Assembly (NCBI GenBank): GCA_949130485.1
Contig: OX422183.1
Span: 124,001 to 188,000, forward strand
DNA: 64,000 nucleotides
Source: Agelas oroides
Lineage: Eukaryota > Porifera > Demospongiae > Agelasida > Agelasidae
Direction: 5' to 3'
The notes under the pieces are model-generated. The model was not told where the DNA came from. It saw only the letters and a program-made list of their open reading frames with translations, and ran no database searches. Positions 12,449 through 24,463 of this stretch are shown in pieces. Every line of letters begins with the position of its first letter. Position 1 is the stretch's first letter. Both the position numbers and the translations under genes were made by a program.

Positions 12449-13951
12449 ATGGTGAATACTGGTGGAAGAAGTCGCCGGAGGCTCTCATTCCCACCTGTAC
12501 AGGAGCAACCAGAGGATGAGCTAAGTAACTGTGCACTTTGTTCAGGCTGTTACACATCACTATATGAGCCTCAGACATGGAGGAATGAACAAGCATAGCA
12601 GATAGCAAAATCCTTCCATATTTGGCCTGATAAACGTATTTTTCGCTTATGCAAACGCAACTTGGTATGTTTTTTGACACAATATTTCCTCCATAACATA
12701 ACTAGACACCTCAGACAGGACAATATCTTTCTTGTCGCTGGTGGATTTCAAGGTGCTATACAAGATACGGCTTGGTTTGTCTCTTATGGCACCAGGCCCC
12801 AACCCAACCCAGCCTATACAAGTAACACAGAAGAAGCTGACACAAGGCTTTGGATGCATGTAAAAAGAACAAACGCTTCAAAAATACTCATCCTATCTCC
12901 GGATACCACTTCAGCATGGGAGTGAAAAGAATATAGTTATACAACTCAGTACATTCAACTCTAAACAATTAAAGTATTTGCACCTGTCAACTTTTGTTAC
13001 AGTACTACGGAATGACCCCGACCTCTCAGCCATCCCACCCCAGTTGATACCTCAAGTTTTTCAAACCATCTTTGTGGCTACCGGCTGCGATTACATCTCG
13101 TTTTTTAGCGGAATTGGTAAAGCCACCTTCCTGAGATATTTCTATCAGCATGCTGAGTTTATTTCCAGTGGCAAATACAATCTACCAGGTAACTGATGTT
13201 GATATTCTGGGTTCTTAGCATTGTTACGACTTGTTGGAACTGTCTACTCCCAAAACATTCTTCAGGCTTTTCCACTACTCCAGATAGACACTTCAATAAA
13301 TTCACTGATCCCAATCCATTACAACAGCATTGTAGTTGGCTTGATGACATCAGACAAACCATTTGGGATAGGATACAATTTGAGAGTGAGACGATTCCTA
13401 GCACTGAGGCACTATATCGTCACTGGAGACGAACATGTTGGGTGCTAGACATGTGGAAGAAGGCCAATAACAACCACATGGTTCTCCACCCCCATGCTAA
13501 CTTTGGATGGAAAGTTACTGATGAGTCCCTCACCTTTGACAGTGAAAGCAACATGGAAGCAGTCCGGCAACGCGTCATCCAGCTTCTGAAAGGCTGCAAG
13601 TGTAAAACTGGTTGCACAACTTCACGATGTGGCTGCAGGAAGAAGAATAAAGAGTGTTCAGAAGGATGTGAGTGTACAAATTGTTCCAACACACAGTCAA
13701 ACACACATACAGCCATTGACAATAGTGAAGATACCTTAATGGAGCTGAGTCTTGAAGAAAACTTTACGGAAAATAGGGAGCAATTTCTGGATGATGAGGT
13801 TGACGAAATTATGGACTATGTCTTTGGTGAGTACCCATTATGTGAAGAACATGAGGATAGCAGTGAAGTGGAAGATAGCATTGAAGTGGAAGATAGCATT
13901 GAAGTGGAAGATAGCAGTGAAGTGGAAGATAACAGTGAATATTTTGACTAA
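12449..13951 (+). pseudogene. FEN-like nuclease plus CXC-domain element, copy A (broken)
   Basis: Plus-strand coding remnant nested upstream of the KMT2 exons. ATG at 12449 opens a Cys-rich segment interrupted by TAG at 12596. Then comes a block with EEADTRLW and SPDT (12662-12925), a frameshift around 12905, and a block with GCDYISFF and GIGKA (12978-13196). The last block resembles the helix-hairpin region of FEN/XPG-type nucleases (inference). The last open stretch (13196-13951) encodes a clear CXC/tesmin-TSO1 motif (CKCKTGC, CGCRKKNKEC, about 13586-13690) and an acidic tail of 18-bp repeats (SIEVED). An AATAAA lies near 14073. Such multi-copy genes are common in sponges and cnidarians, and a mobile origin is likely but unproven. 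Confidence 0.65.
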
Positions 13952-14206
13952 AGTACAAATATATTTGAACAAACTGTTGAGTGTTTTATGTATAAAAGTT
14001 AACACATCATGTATAAACTGACGCGGAAATCTTTTCTGCACATGATCTTCAAACGAAACTCACACTATACTTACTTCAATAAATAATGGATAACATATAC
14101 CGATATCTACTTGTTCTCACCTTATTTGACCGAGTTACATTTGCAAACATTTGCCAGGTAACCGCCGTCATCATCGTAGTTGCCGCAGTCATGTGAAATC
14201 CAGTCA

Positions 14207-14376
14207 TACCGTATAACGGGAAACTTTCGAGGGAGAAAACTTTCGCGAATTGGCGAAAAATAAGATTTTCGCGAGAAACTTTCGCGGATTGCTCGCTAGC
14301 GTCGCTGCCTAAAGATGCCACGCGGAGAAAACTTTCGCGAAAATTTTCTCCTTCGAAAGTTTCCCGCTATACGGTA
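14207..14376. mobile_element. MITE with TACCGTATAACGGGAAA ends
   Basis: 170 bp with terminal inverted repeats TACCGTATAACGGGAAACTT and AAGTTTCCCGCTATACGGTA, and an interior rich in TTTCGCGA palindromes. Copy B counterpart is 46873-47043. A related end (CGTATAGCGGGAAAA) occurs alone near 6828. Confidence 0.8.
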
Positions 14377-15332
14377 GTTGTCGCTGGGTAAGAGAGCGCT
14401 TTTCCTTCTTGAGACGCGCTCGACACAAACACACACAAAAACTAAACAAAGCGGGAAGGCGCGAGGGTACGTTAAACTTTAACCGCTGACACCGCATTCC
14501 ACCCAGGTCGCGGTCCACTCGTGGACGCGCTCGCTTCACCCTAAACAAATAAGTTAGCTCACTTTGTCTCACCTTATCTTCCCGTCTCTCTTTGTGCCAA
14601 CGGTCCAACGGTAACCGCGGCGTCTTTCTCTTTCGCGCCAACGCTGCAACTGTAGCAGCTAAGCCGTCTCCTTTTCCTTCCCTCTACGTCAACACTGTAA
14701 CGGTAGCAGAGTCTATAATTTCCCTTTCTCTTTCGCGCCGATGCTTGCAACTGTAGCCGTATCTCAGGTTCCGTCTACTAGTCTTTTTCCCCATTCTCTT
14801 TCACGCTGCTTGCAACTGTAGATACTTGTCTCCTTTCTCGTCACTTTGTACCCAACGTTACACTCTGACAACTATAGCTATAGCTTGGTTAAGCAGCCTT
14901 TTCCACCCAGACGCATAAGTTTTCAAACGTGCACAAGCGCTGGAGAAGTTGTAAAATTTGTGCACATGCGCGCGCGGTTAGCTCATGTCTGGCTTCTCCC
15001 TACCCCCTGCAGTGTTGCAAACGGTATCCCATGATCCAAAACTTTAGAATTATTCACTTGCATGATGTGGAATACAAAAAATTTGCAAAAATGTCATACT
15101 TCAGAGTATGTATATATATGGATACAAACCACAAAAAAGCTGTTAGTCACACATTACAACACGCCAATCACAAATCACACCCCACACATCAGATTCAGTT
15201 GGCTCGGGATTTGGCAGCAATGAGTCCTCCTCATTCCCATTGTTGAGGTGGAAGAGGGTGGCATCAGAGACAGCGTGGTAAAATATTTTGGTTCACTAGA
15301 CGGTTGGTGGGTTTACTCGGCAGAAGAGACAG
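14377..15332. other. Intergenic stretch with degenerate repeats
   Basis: From 14560 to 14840 a degenerate unit containing CTCTTTCGCGCCAACGCTGC and TGCAACTGTAGC recurs about four times. Copy B (47300-47600) has an extra unit. A minus-strand frame starting near 14641 is open to a GTGAG donor-like site but begins with TTG, and no protein family is recognised. The remainder (14850-15330) shows no supported gene. Confidence 0.5.
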
Positions 15333-15962
15333 TTAGGTGGGTCCACTGGGCACTGGAGACAGTCGGGCAGCCTCTGCCATAAGTTGTTGAACAACTTGGT
15401 CCAGGGTGTTTGGTTCCTCTTTTGCTTCAGAGCCGCCGGCTAGTTTATCTTGCGCTGCTTTCTCCAAGGTGTCCAGGTCTCTGCTTGTCTTGGAGACAGT
15501 CTGCTCGGCTAGACTTTCTTGTGCTGCTCTTTGTAGATTGTCCAGCTCAAGTGTAATGAGATCAATAGTCCCAGATGTTTCGTTAGCACTGGCTGCACCA
15601 ATGGTTGCCTTGGCAATCAATGGTGCAGCCAGTGTTAACCTTGGCAACCGGGCAACCAGTGCAACCTTGGCAACCAGTGCAACCTTGGCAACCTGGCAGC
15701 CAGAGCTAACCTTGCCAACCGGGCAACCTTGGCAACCGGGGTTTGCCACTCTATTTCTTTATCACTAGACAGTTCAACTTTCTCCTCATCAATGTCATCT
15801 TTGTCACCATCACCACCAGGGGTTTCCTCTTCCACTTTCTCATTAGGGATTTCCCCTTCCAGTTCACTCTGATTAGCAGTTTTTCCCTACAACAGGTTCT
15901 CATTAGGGACTTCCCCCAGTAATTCATCAGCACTAGGGGTTTCCCCTTCTACACCTTCAGGG
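15333..15962 (-). pseudogene. Acidic / coiled-coil reading frame, copy A
   Basis: The minus strand encodes an acidic segment with repeated GE-x-PNE motifs (from about 15962). A run of degenerate Val/Ala/Leu repeats from GCAACCTTGG units follows, then a coiled-coil-like segment with repeated LDxLxxAAQxxLA heptads ending in a stop at 15333. The two halves are in different frames and probably separate exons. Copy A has TAG at 15887-15889 where copy B has GAG. It lies downstream of the macrodomain gene on the same strand. No family is recognised. Confidence 0.35.
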
Positions 15963-16872
15963 CTGACGCAGGTTGCAAACAGCAGGAGAGGGTTATTTTT
16001 CAAGAGATGCCTCAAGCAGCGGGGGGTTGTTTTGGGGACAGAACACGATACGGTCAAACTTTCGACTGTTCAGATCTTCTCGCAACCACAGTCTGACCGT
16101 CTCCACCACCACATGTGGAGATACTGTGTGTGTGTGTGGGTGGGAGGGATATGGGGAGGTGTGGGCATGTGTGTGTGAGTGGGGAGGGGAAAAGGGGGCC
16201 AGGTCAATGAACGAGAGGTAAACAGACCACTAGTCTTGCAGTCTGTATAGAGCTGCAGTAAACATTTAAAGAGGAAAGAGAACTTGCAGGAGGCAACTAG
16301 ATTTCTATGACTGTACTAATACCTTAGTCAGTGAAATTACAATATTAATGTGACAGTGTGTGCATAGAAACCACAGTGTATATAGAAATCACAGGGTATT
16401 CAGTCGTATTGCCACAATGAAGGTTCTCCATTGCTGAACTTCCACTAAGGATGGAAATATGCGACACTAAAAGTTGATTCTTACACTGTACTGTCACAAA
16501 GAAAGACCAGGATTGCACTAAAATGGTCACCCCAAAAATTAAATGTAACAATATCTCAAAAATAATCACTCTCCACTCACTGGAAACAGCTGCAAAGCTG
16601 TACAACCAGAAGACGATGGTTTCGTCTTTCTCCTGCGCGGCAGTATCCAGGGCTCCTCGACAACAGCTCACAACAGTGACTCCTGCAAGTCACCAAACAC
16701 ACAGTGGAAGATGCCTAGTGAGGAGAAGGGGGCGGGAGGAAGACGAAAGAGGAAGAGTGGAGGGAGAAAGCGGAGAAGAATACCTGTCATCAGCTTGAAC
16801 TTTACTTCCTCACACATCATCCTCATCACACACACACACACATTAATGTTGGGTGGCATGGGAAATACCTCA

Positions 16873-16924
<52 letters not shown>

Positions 16925-16941
16925 ACACACACACACACACA
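16873..16941. repeat. CA microsatellite
   Basis: Near-pure (CA)n in the intron between the third and fourth exons of the macrodomain gene. The copy B intron lacks the long tract and has only a short run at 49578-49594. Confidence 0.95.
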
Positions 16942-17729
16942 TAAATGTTGAGTGGTATGGGAAATTCAATATTGGTATTTGATAGGACAGTAACATCACG
17001 GTATACCAGTATAGGGACGGTTGCCTGAAAGAAGCCTTTTTGCGTGGTCCTTGCTGCTAGGCTTGCTGTTTGCCTTCTTCTTTACCTCGGGAATGATGAA
17101 CCTTCAGGTGTGACAGCAGGTTCAATGTATTAACACCTTTCACTGATACCGATTTTTTGCGCAACTGACAGATCACAGCATACTGGGTCTTCGGTCTTCC
17201 TTGTCTGCCTCAAACCAAAAATATACCCAAACTGCCAATTTCGTACCCCTCAATTTTCAAACGAGGCCATCGCTATCGCTACCAGTTTCGCTTCTCGATT
17301 CAGCACCAGCAGGACTAGCGATCACAGCCATCTTTATCACCGAATTCACATGGAGTGAACTTCTACGCATGCGCAATATAAACTTTGTGATTTAGTGCAC
17401 ACGCTGTAAACCGGTACACCGGTACAGTGTCGGAATAGCAACCAGCTATACCGGTTTAAGTCAAATACCGCAAATCACCAAAAGTACTGGTATAGCACCC
17501 AACATTAACACACACACACACACACAACATACGTGTTACGTGTGGTTGGGAGGTTGTGTCCTTGTGTGATAATGTTTTCTTCCAGTCGACACTGTTTGGA
17601 GAGACAGAGCTCGTCCAGTAGCTCCCTTCCACCGGCCCTCAGCAACTGATACAGTACTGTGTTGAAGGTGGGGAGGGGGGGGGGGGGGGGAGAGAAAGAA
17701 GAGACAGTTCAAGGGTATGAGAGGGGAGG

Positions 17730-18535
17730 GAGGGAGTAGTGGACATTAGTGAGAGTGAGTGAGTGAGTGTATGAGGATGCTTGTGGAGGGAGGGAGTAGT
17801 GGACATTAGTGTGAGTGAGTGAGTGAGTGAGGATGCATGTGGAGGGAGGGAGTAGCGGACATTAGTCAGAGTGAGTGAGTGTATGAGGATGCATGTGGAG
17901 GGAGGGAGTAGTGGACATTAGTGAGAGTGAGTGAGTGAATGTATGAGGATGCATGTGGAGGGAGGGAGTAGTGGACATTAGTGAGAGTAAGTGAGTGAGT
18001 GTGTGAGGATGCATGTGGAGGGAGGGAGTGAGCATTAGTGAGAGTGAGTGAGTGAGTGTGTGAGGATGCATGTGGAGGGAGGGAGTAGTGGGCATTAATT
18101 AATCAGAGTGAGTGAGTGAGTGTGTGAGGATGCATGTGGAGGGAGGGAGTGAGCATTAGTGAGAGTGAGTGAGTGAGTGTGTGAGGATGCATGTGGAGGG
18201 AGGGAGTAGTGGACATTAGTGAGAGTGAGTGAGTGAGTGTATGAGGATGCATGTGGAGGGAGGGAGTAGTGGACATTAGTGAGAGTGAGTGAGCGAGTGT
18301 ATGAGGATGCATGTGGAGGGAGGGAGTAGTGGACATTAGTGAGAGTGAGTGAGTGTATGAGGATGCATGTGGAGGGAGGGAGTAGTGGGCATTAGTGAGA
18401 GTGAGTGAGTGAGTGTATGAGGATGCATGTGGAGGGAGGGAGTAGTGGACATTAGTCAGAGCGAGTGAGTGAGTGTATGAGGATGCATGTGGAGGGAGGG
18501 AGTAGTGGACATTAGTCAGAGTGAGTTTCCTCTCT
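17730..18535. repeat. 60-bp minisatellite, copy A
   Basis: About 13 units of a roughly 60-bp repeat containing GTGGACATTAGTGAGAGTGA and GAGGATGCATGTGGAGGGAG, inside intron 2 of the macrodomain gene. Units vary by 4-bp GAGT steps and by loss of the TAGTGG segment. Long open frames here on both strands are by-products of a repeat length divisible by three. Confidence 0.93.
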
Positions 18536-19477
18536 CCCTTCCATCCCTCACCTCCTCTCCCCTCACTTCCCTCCCACTCCCTTCCCCCCCTCTCCCTTCC
18601 CCCCCTCTCCCTCCTCTCCCTCCTCACCCTCCATCCACTTACTGTTCTCCTTCCCAGCTGGGTCTGGTTTAGATGAGAGGGATGATGAGGGCATTGCTCA
18701 GCAGGTGGCTCACACTCCCAGTGTACAGAGATACAATGTTATTGAAACGCCTTGAGTGGGGAGAGGGAGAGGAGGGGATTGCTAGAGATACCAAAGTGTA
18801 AAGTATTGGATGAAGAGGAAAACACAGGAGGAAGGAAGAGTAGTTGAACAAAAGTTCTGAGGAAAGAGGAGGAACAGGAAGAGCGAGGGCAAGAGGAATG
18901 AGAGTGGCACTAGGAGACAATTGATTCATCAAACAGCAAACTGGTAACAAGTTCATACAGTACCACAGTGTTGCTATGGTTACCTGTTAAAGGGAAAGAG
19001 GTGTGTCCCAGGATTGTCAGACGGAATGGTGTCACCCCAGGGAGGTAGCGTATGTGCTGGTGTGAGGCTGTGTGGGGTGGGGAGGGTGATGGTGTCGGAC
19101 AGGTGCCGGCTCTCAGTTCATGTGAGATATTGGAGTCGAGTCTGCTTCGCACGCCTCTCAAACTGCATGTGTGAAGGCGCTGGTTGTTCCGTTGTATTTG
19201 TCCAATTATTTGCATTGAGTTGCTGTAAACATGACATGGACGCACTTTCATGGTTAACTGTGAAACACTCAAAAGAGTGTCCATCCAGACTTGTAAGGTG
19301 CTCCACCCATGGGCGCTCTTTTGCGAGGCTACGGTAATGCATTCAGTGAGGTATGAGGGTGTGAGGATATGAGGGTGTGAGGGTATGAGGGTGTGAGGGT
19401 GTGAAGGTATGAGGATGTGAGGATGGAGATGGGACAACAGGCACAAGTGGCACTGTTGTCCCGTTGTATACGTAATA

Positions 19478-19555
19478 GTTATACCATGGCTTCGAGGGCT
19501 GTACAGGTTTTATTGCCCGAGCCTGAGGGCGGAACGAGGAAGCCATGTTATAACT
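19478..19555. mobile_element. Short hairpin element, AGTTATACCATGGCTTC ends
   Basis: About 78 bp with inverted ends AGTTATACCATGGCTTC and GAAGCCATGTTATAACT. Copy B 52456-52534 keeps a perfect CCATGG at both ends. No coding capacity. Confidence 0.65.
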
Positions 19556-19607
19556 GTTTTTTATAGCCTACTGCGTGGGCGTTTCATGTGGTATCCTCCA
19601 GCACTTT

Positions 19608-19812
19608 AAACGTGGTAACATACGGAACAGAATAATGTTCCAGGTCTTCTCAGGACTGCTGAAGAGGATGATATTTTGTCAGACCTGCCGGAGTTTCATT
19701 GGTATCTTCCTGGTTCGTCTACTCCTGTTTTGTCTACTGCTGTTTCGTCTAATCCAATTTCGTCTACCGCAGTTTCGTCTAATCCAATTTCGTCTACCGG
19801 TTTTTCGTCTAC
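19608..19812 (+). other. Inverted KMT2 intron/PHD3 fragment with short 30-bp array, copy A
   Basis: On the plus strand, opposite to KMT2, 19621-19650 matches the sequence just upstream of the SET exon (GGAACAGAATAATGTTC). About 19661-19695 matches the PHD3 exon coding LSDLPES. Three to four units of a 30-bp repeat (TTTCGTCTAATCCAATTT) follow. It predates the duplication. The array is about ten times longer in copy B. Confidence 0.7.
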
Positions 19813-19953
19813 TGCACAAATACTGGAAATTCCAAGTTTGTTGTCATACTCATAAATGGCAAATGTGCACTTGGACTGGTTTGTCTACCAATATACTGAT
19901 ATGTTAAGACAGACAGGCTGATGACTGACCATCCAGGCCCTCCCCACGCTCAC

Positions 19954-20463
<510 letters not shown>

Positions 20464-20570
20464 CTGGGTGGAACAACACATTGGGCACTCAACTCACAGA
20501 TTGTACACAAGTACATCACTGCTGAGAACAACTCGAACATTATTCTGTTCTGTAGTTCCCACCCGCTCAA

Positions 20571-21179
20571 AAAAGGGTACGGACATTCGAATGGAAATGA
20601 ACAAATTTTACTGTTGTAAGGGAAGTGCTACGTAATTGGTCGTTACCACTTGTGGGGAATAAGCCCAAGGAATTCGACCTCGTTCAAAAAGTGTTTTATG
20701 ATGGGTTTTCAGGTAGTTTATGCACATGCGACTTGTTCAGTTTAACAGTCAAAATTAGCCTTGTTCCAAGCCCCTGTCTTGCTCGTGAGTCAGCCAACAA
20801 TGCAGCATTGACTACACTGGCACACTTGTTTGGTTCAATGGTCAAAATTAGCCAGGTCCAGGTCTTGCTTGTGAGTCAGCCAACAGGCATGACAACAATG
20901 AAGCATTGACTACACTGGCACACAAGTGATGAAAATTGGATGGAGGAGGAACGTGACTAATTTTGACTGTTAAAACAACAGTTTTATTGCACTCTGACTG
21001 GCTGTTAAAAATCCATCTTAACTGTTGACTATAGTTGTAGTTGTGACCACAGAGCATCTGGGAATATTAAACTCCCCCTCGGTAAGGCAAGGGAGAAAAA
21101 TAGGAAAAATAGAGGAGTGGGGAGGGGGGAGGGGAGGTTGCATGCTATAGCACATACAAACACGTACCACATTTCTTCC
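20571..21179. other. Intergenic, remnant of hAT-like element and local repeat
   Basis: 20565-20700 matches part of the TAGTCTCGTCCCC element seen complete at 62898-63219. A segment around 20745-20820 (TCAAAATTAGCCTTGTTCCA ... GTGAGTCAGCCAACA) is locally repeated at 20840-20925. No supported gene. Confidence 0.5.
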
Positions 21180-21183
21180 TTAA

Positions 21184-21909
21184 GGTGGCACGGTCGTCCC
21201 TCGGCGGAGGTTAACGAAAACATAAACTTGGGTTACAGTCAGGACCAGGGTTACTCCTAGTTTCAGGGTTAGGGTTTGGTTTAGGGCAATCTTGCTTTGC
21301 CTAATTTTAAAAAGGGTTTTAGTAGCTCATTAATATATTCATGAACCCCAAATTGCCACTCGATGGACGCATCTACACGCTCACTGTAGGTAGCGTCCCA
21401 ACCACCAATGTATCTCAAATCAATCTATGCCAGCTTTTGTTCAAAGCTACTCTCAAAGTCAGGCTAGACTCATGTTTGTCACTACTCTTGGAATGGACAA
21501 CTTTGACTGCACCAAAATGAATGCACATTTCGAAAAATTCACAGCTTGTCTACGGGAGGGGCTCATTCACGAGTGGAAGCAAGCATTACTAGCCCCACCT
21601 CTCCCCCTTATGTCGCTAAACAACTCACGGCTCTGTTCCACACACAGCCACCGTTCAGCTCCCTTGTCTGTCAGACTGTAGCACAAACGATAAATTGCGT
21701 ATTCTAGTTAAAGCCCAGCCCAGCACTCGAAGCACCTGGCCACGGTCACCAACTAGACTAGGCATACGGCCGCGAGACCTGGGCCTACTCAACAAATACA
21801 GTCTTGGCCACTGTAGCCTTTCTGCTGCTTCTAGACACAAGCTTGCTTTCACAAGCAGGCATCACGCACTACTCACAGCTACTGACACTACAGCACTCTA
21901 CTAAACTCC

Positions 21910-21950
<41 letters not shown>

Positions 21951-22202
21951 TCTAAGCTTATCTTCAAAGTTCCGAGCACCACATGAAGGGTGCCGCCAGG
22001 CCACATCTTAACTAACTTAATTATAAACTGATTATTGGATGGCAATGCCGACAGGAAATGGGGAAAATCCCCAATTTTACGGACCGTGAACGGTTTGAGA
22101 CTCCCAAAACGGACTGTGCGCTAAAATTTTAACAAGACAAAGAAGACTATCAACTTGGATTCCAGGTTTGTTGACCTTGAAAATACAGGGTACCGTGCCA
22201 CC
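21184..22202. mobile_element. 1019-bp terminal-inverted-repeat element, left copy
   Basis: Begins GGTGGCACGGT and ends ACCGTGCCACC, perfect inverted termini next to TTAA. Contains a T tract near 21912-21943. Short open frames inside translate identically in the right copy at an offset of exactly 1718. They show no family features and are probably non-coding. Confidence 0.85.
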
Positions 22203-22901
22203 TTAAGATGCTGCACATAACTGAACTATGAATATTCAACATGTCACATTTGTCAAGTCAACCCAATCCAGTGCTACCACAGAACAAACATGACACCACT
22301 AATCATATTCTTGAGGACCAATGAATGGAATGTTGCCTAGGGGTGCCACACAGAGCTAGCTAAATTCAACCTATTAATATGCATGAGGAGAGATATTGCC
22401 TGACTTCCAGCCAGAATTACATGCCTTTAATGAGATTCATTGATCTCAATCGGGACACTAACAACGTTCACAAGTATCCAAAGAGGGTTAATGAGGTTCA
22501 TATCCCAGTTCTGTTCAGGTTTGAGTCTATGAAAGGCTTAGAGCATACTCATAAATATTCAACATCATTTACCCATTCCTTTCAACCCCAAGCCAAGCTG
22601 CCAATGCTTCAACAGAAGTTCAATAATGAGGTTCATGAGAGTCAACATACTCTAACCCTCCCATTGGACAGTTGACTGAACCCAGGGTTGTTCATGGGTA
22701 ATGCTGAGGTCTAGTTAAAGCCAACTCATTAATATTCATGAGGTGGACAGAAACACCCCGGATTGTAGAGCTCTGTCGGGCTTTAATTAGATTCATAGGC
22801 TCAATTAGGGTTAGGGGGGTTCGGGTTAATGAGATTAGGGTTAGGGATTTTAGGGTTAAGGCAAACTAGGGTTAGGGCTAGGGCTAGGCTTAGGGTTTTA
22901 A

Positions 22902-23627
22902 GGTGGCACGGTCGTCCCTCGGCGGAGGTTAACGAAAACATAAACTTGGGTTACAGTCAGGACCAGGGTTACTCCTAGTTTCAGGGTTAGGGTTTGGTTT
23001 AGGGCAATCTTGCTTTGCCTAATTTTAAAAAGGGTTTTAGTAGCTCATTAATATATTCATGAACCCCAAATTGCCACTCGATGGACGCATCTACACGCTC
23101 ACTGTAGGTAGCGTCCCAACCACCAATGTATCTCAAATCAATCTATGCCAGCTTTTGTTCAAAGCTACTCTCAAAGTCAGGCTAGACTCATGTTTGTCAC
23201 TACTCTTGGAATGGACAACTTTGACTGCACCAAAATGAATGCACATTTCGAAAAATTCACAGCTTGTCTACGGGAGGGGCTCATTCACGAGTGGAAGCAA
23301 GCATTACTAGCCCCACCTCTCCCCCTTATGTCGCTAAACAACTCACGGCTCTGTTCCACACACAGCCACCGTTCAGCTCCCTTGTCTGTCAGACTGTAGC
23401 ACAAACGATAAATTGCGTATTCTAGTTAAAGCCCAGCCCAGCACTCGAAGCACCTGGCCACGGTCACCAACTAGACTAGGCATACGGCCGCGAGACCTGG
23501 GCCTACTCAACAAATACAGTCTTGGCCACTGTAGCCTTTCTGCTGCTTCTAGACACAAGCTTGCTTTCACAAGCAGGCATCACGCACTACTCACAGCTAC
23601 TGACACTACAGCACTCTACTAAACTCC

Positions 23628-23668
<41 letters not shown>

Positions 23669-23920
23669 TCTAAGCTTATCTTCAAAGTTCCGAGCACCAC
23701 ATGAAGGGTGCCGCCAGGCCACATCTTAACTAACTTAATTATAAACTGATTATTGGATGGCAATGCCGACAGGAAATGGGGAAAATCCCCAATTTTACGG
23801 ACCGTGAACGGTTTGAGACTCCCAAAACGGACTGTGCGCTAAAATTTTAACAAGACAAAGAAGACTATCAACTTGGATTCCAGGTTTGTTGACCTTGAAA
23901 ATACAGGGTACCGTGCCACC
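22902..23920. mobile_element. 1019-bp terminal-inverted-repeat element, right copy
   Basis: Same length, ends and internal frames as the left copy, in the same orientation. The apparent lack of differences suggests very recent amplification or gene conversion between the two. Confidence 0.85.
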
Positions 23921-24197
23921 TTAAGGGAAGGGACCCTATACATTAGGGACACATATATACATTAGGGACACAGGGAACTACACCCACATTCTCTTGTAGT
24001 CTTGTGCTCAGACATTTGTCTGAAAGGGGTCTGGGCACGAGACTACATTCTCTTGTATTTTATTTTATCACTTTCCTACAAATTATGACTGGCAGTATTT
24101 CATGATAATCTCACATCCAGTGGGAGATAACTCACATGTGATCACTGGTTGCAGGATTCATCCCGTCCTCTATTTCGAGCTCCATTTTCCTTCTGTG

Positions 24198-24258
24198 GTA
24201 CCATAGATACTATAAACGGACAAGTCCGTTTATAGTATCTCATGTATCTATGGTGGTA
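24198..24258. repeat. Near-perfect hairpin upstream of NLR-A
   Basis: GATACTATAAACGGAC is followed at once by its inverted copy, extended by GTACCATAGATAC and its imperfect complement. It lies about 50 bp upstream of the uORF start. Conserved at about 55486-55545 in copy B. It could be a MITE remnant or a structured 5' region. Confidence 0.6.
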
Positions 24259-24310
24259 CAAACAGATGAGGGGCGTGGTCAGGAGCTAGCTAGTCTGGTT
24301 CCCAAACAGG

Positions 24311-24463
24311 ATGAGTCTGGAGTCTGACCACACGGACCTCCCACGCAGTCTAAAACTGGAGGACGGCTACACCTACATTTGCATTGTGAGGTTCATCGCT
24401 AGCTGCTATCCATTTTCCTCCGCAGAGGAGATTAGTGCTCAAATTCTGGAGACAAAGTTATAA
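24311..24463 (+). CDS. Short upstream ORF (50 codons) before NLR-A
   Basis: ATG at 24311 to TAA at 24461-24463. It begins MSLESDHTDLPRS and ends EISAQILETKL. Copy B has the same length and frame (55599-55751), with three conservative or moderate substitutions and no indel. It ends 13 bases before an AACGAG/GTACGC donor (24476/24477) whose intron would end at the AG just before the NLR start codon. It may be a regulatory uORF in the NLR leader or a real small peptide. It resembles no family I know. Initiation context and expression are unknown. Confidence 0.4.
   Translation: MSLESDHTDLPRSLKLEDGYTYICIVRFIASCYPFSSAEEISAQILETKL

Larger units (their letters stand above)
15993..19168 (-). pseudogene. 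GDAP2-like macrodomain protein, copy A (disabled)
   Basis: Six minus-strand exons: 19168-18984, 18750-18643, 17656-17533, 16821-16784, 16714-16581, 16123-15993. Copy A carries three disabling changes relative to copy B: CGA to TGA at 19118-19120 in exon 1; a 5-bp deletion in exon 2 near 18672, giving an immediate TAA; and a 2-bp insertion in exon 5, giving TGA at 16668-16670. The gene body still shows the macrodomain landmarks AGGRELLDE and GHNLP. The long second intron carries the 60-bp minisatellite. See copy B for the intact model. Confidence 0.68.
21180..23924. mobile_element. Composite TTAA-flanked insertion (piggyBac-type signature)
   Basis: Two elements of identical length (21184-22202 and 22902-23920) bracket a 695-bp spacer. 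Every junction is TTAA (21180-21183, 22203-22206, 22898-22901, 23921-23924). Copy B (about 55207-55218) has a single CCTTAAGGGAAGG, a clean empty site. The spacer holds ordinary sequence ending in TTAGGG-like repeats. TTAA target duplication is characteristic of the piggyBac superfamily. No transposase is encoded, so any mobility would need a source elsewhere. Confidence 0.85.

Noticed and set aside
14309-14641. Arg/Lys-rich frame ending in a donor-like site, possible KMT2 first exon
   Set aside because: It starts with TTG, overlaps degenerate repeats and a MITE, and cannot be linked in phase to the PHD exon at 12010.
17500-18540. Possible CRISPR-like array
   Set aside because: Units are contiguous with no spacers, in a spliced animal gene; a minisatellite.
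21427-23622. Repeated 84-, 65- and 69-codon frames in the TTAA elements
   Set aside because: No transposase motifs; frames overlap on both strands and carry a poly-T derived Phe run.
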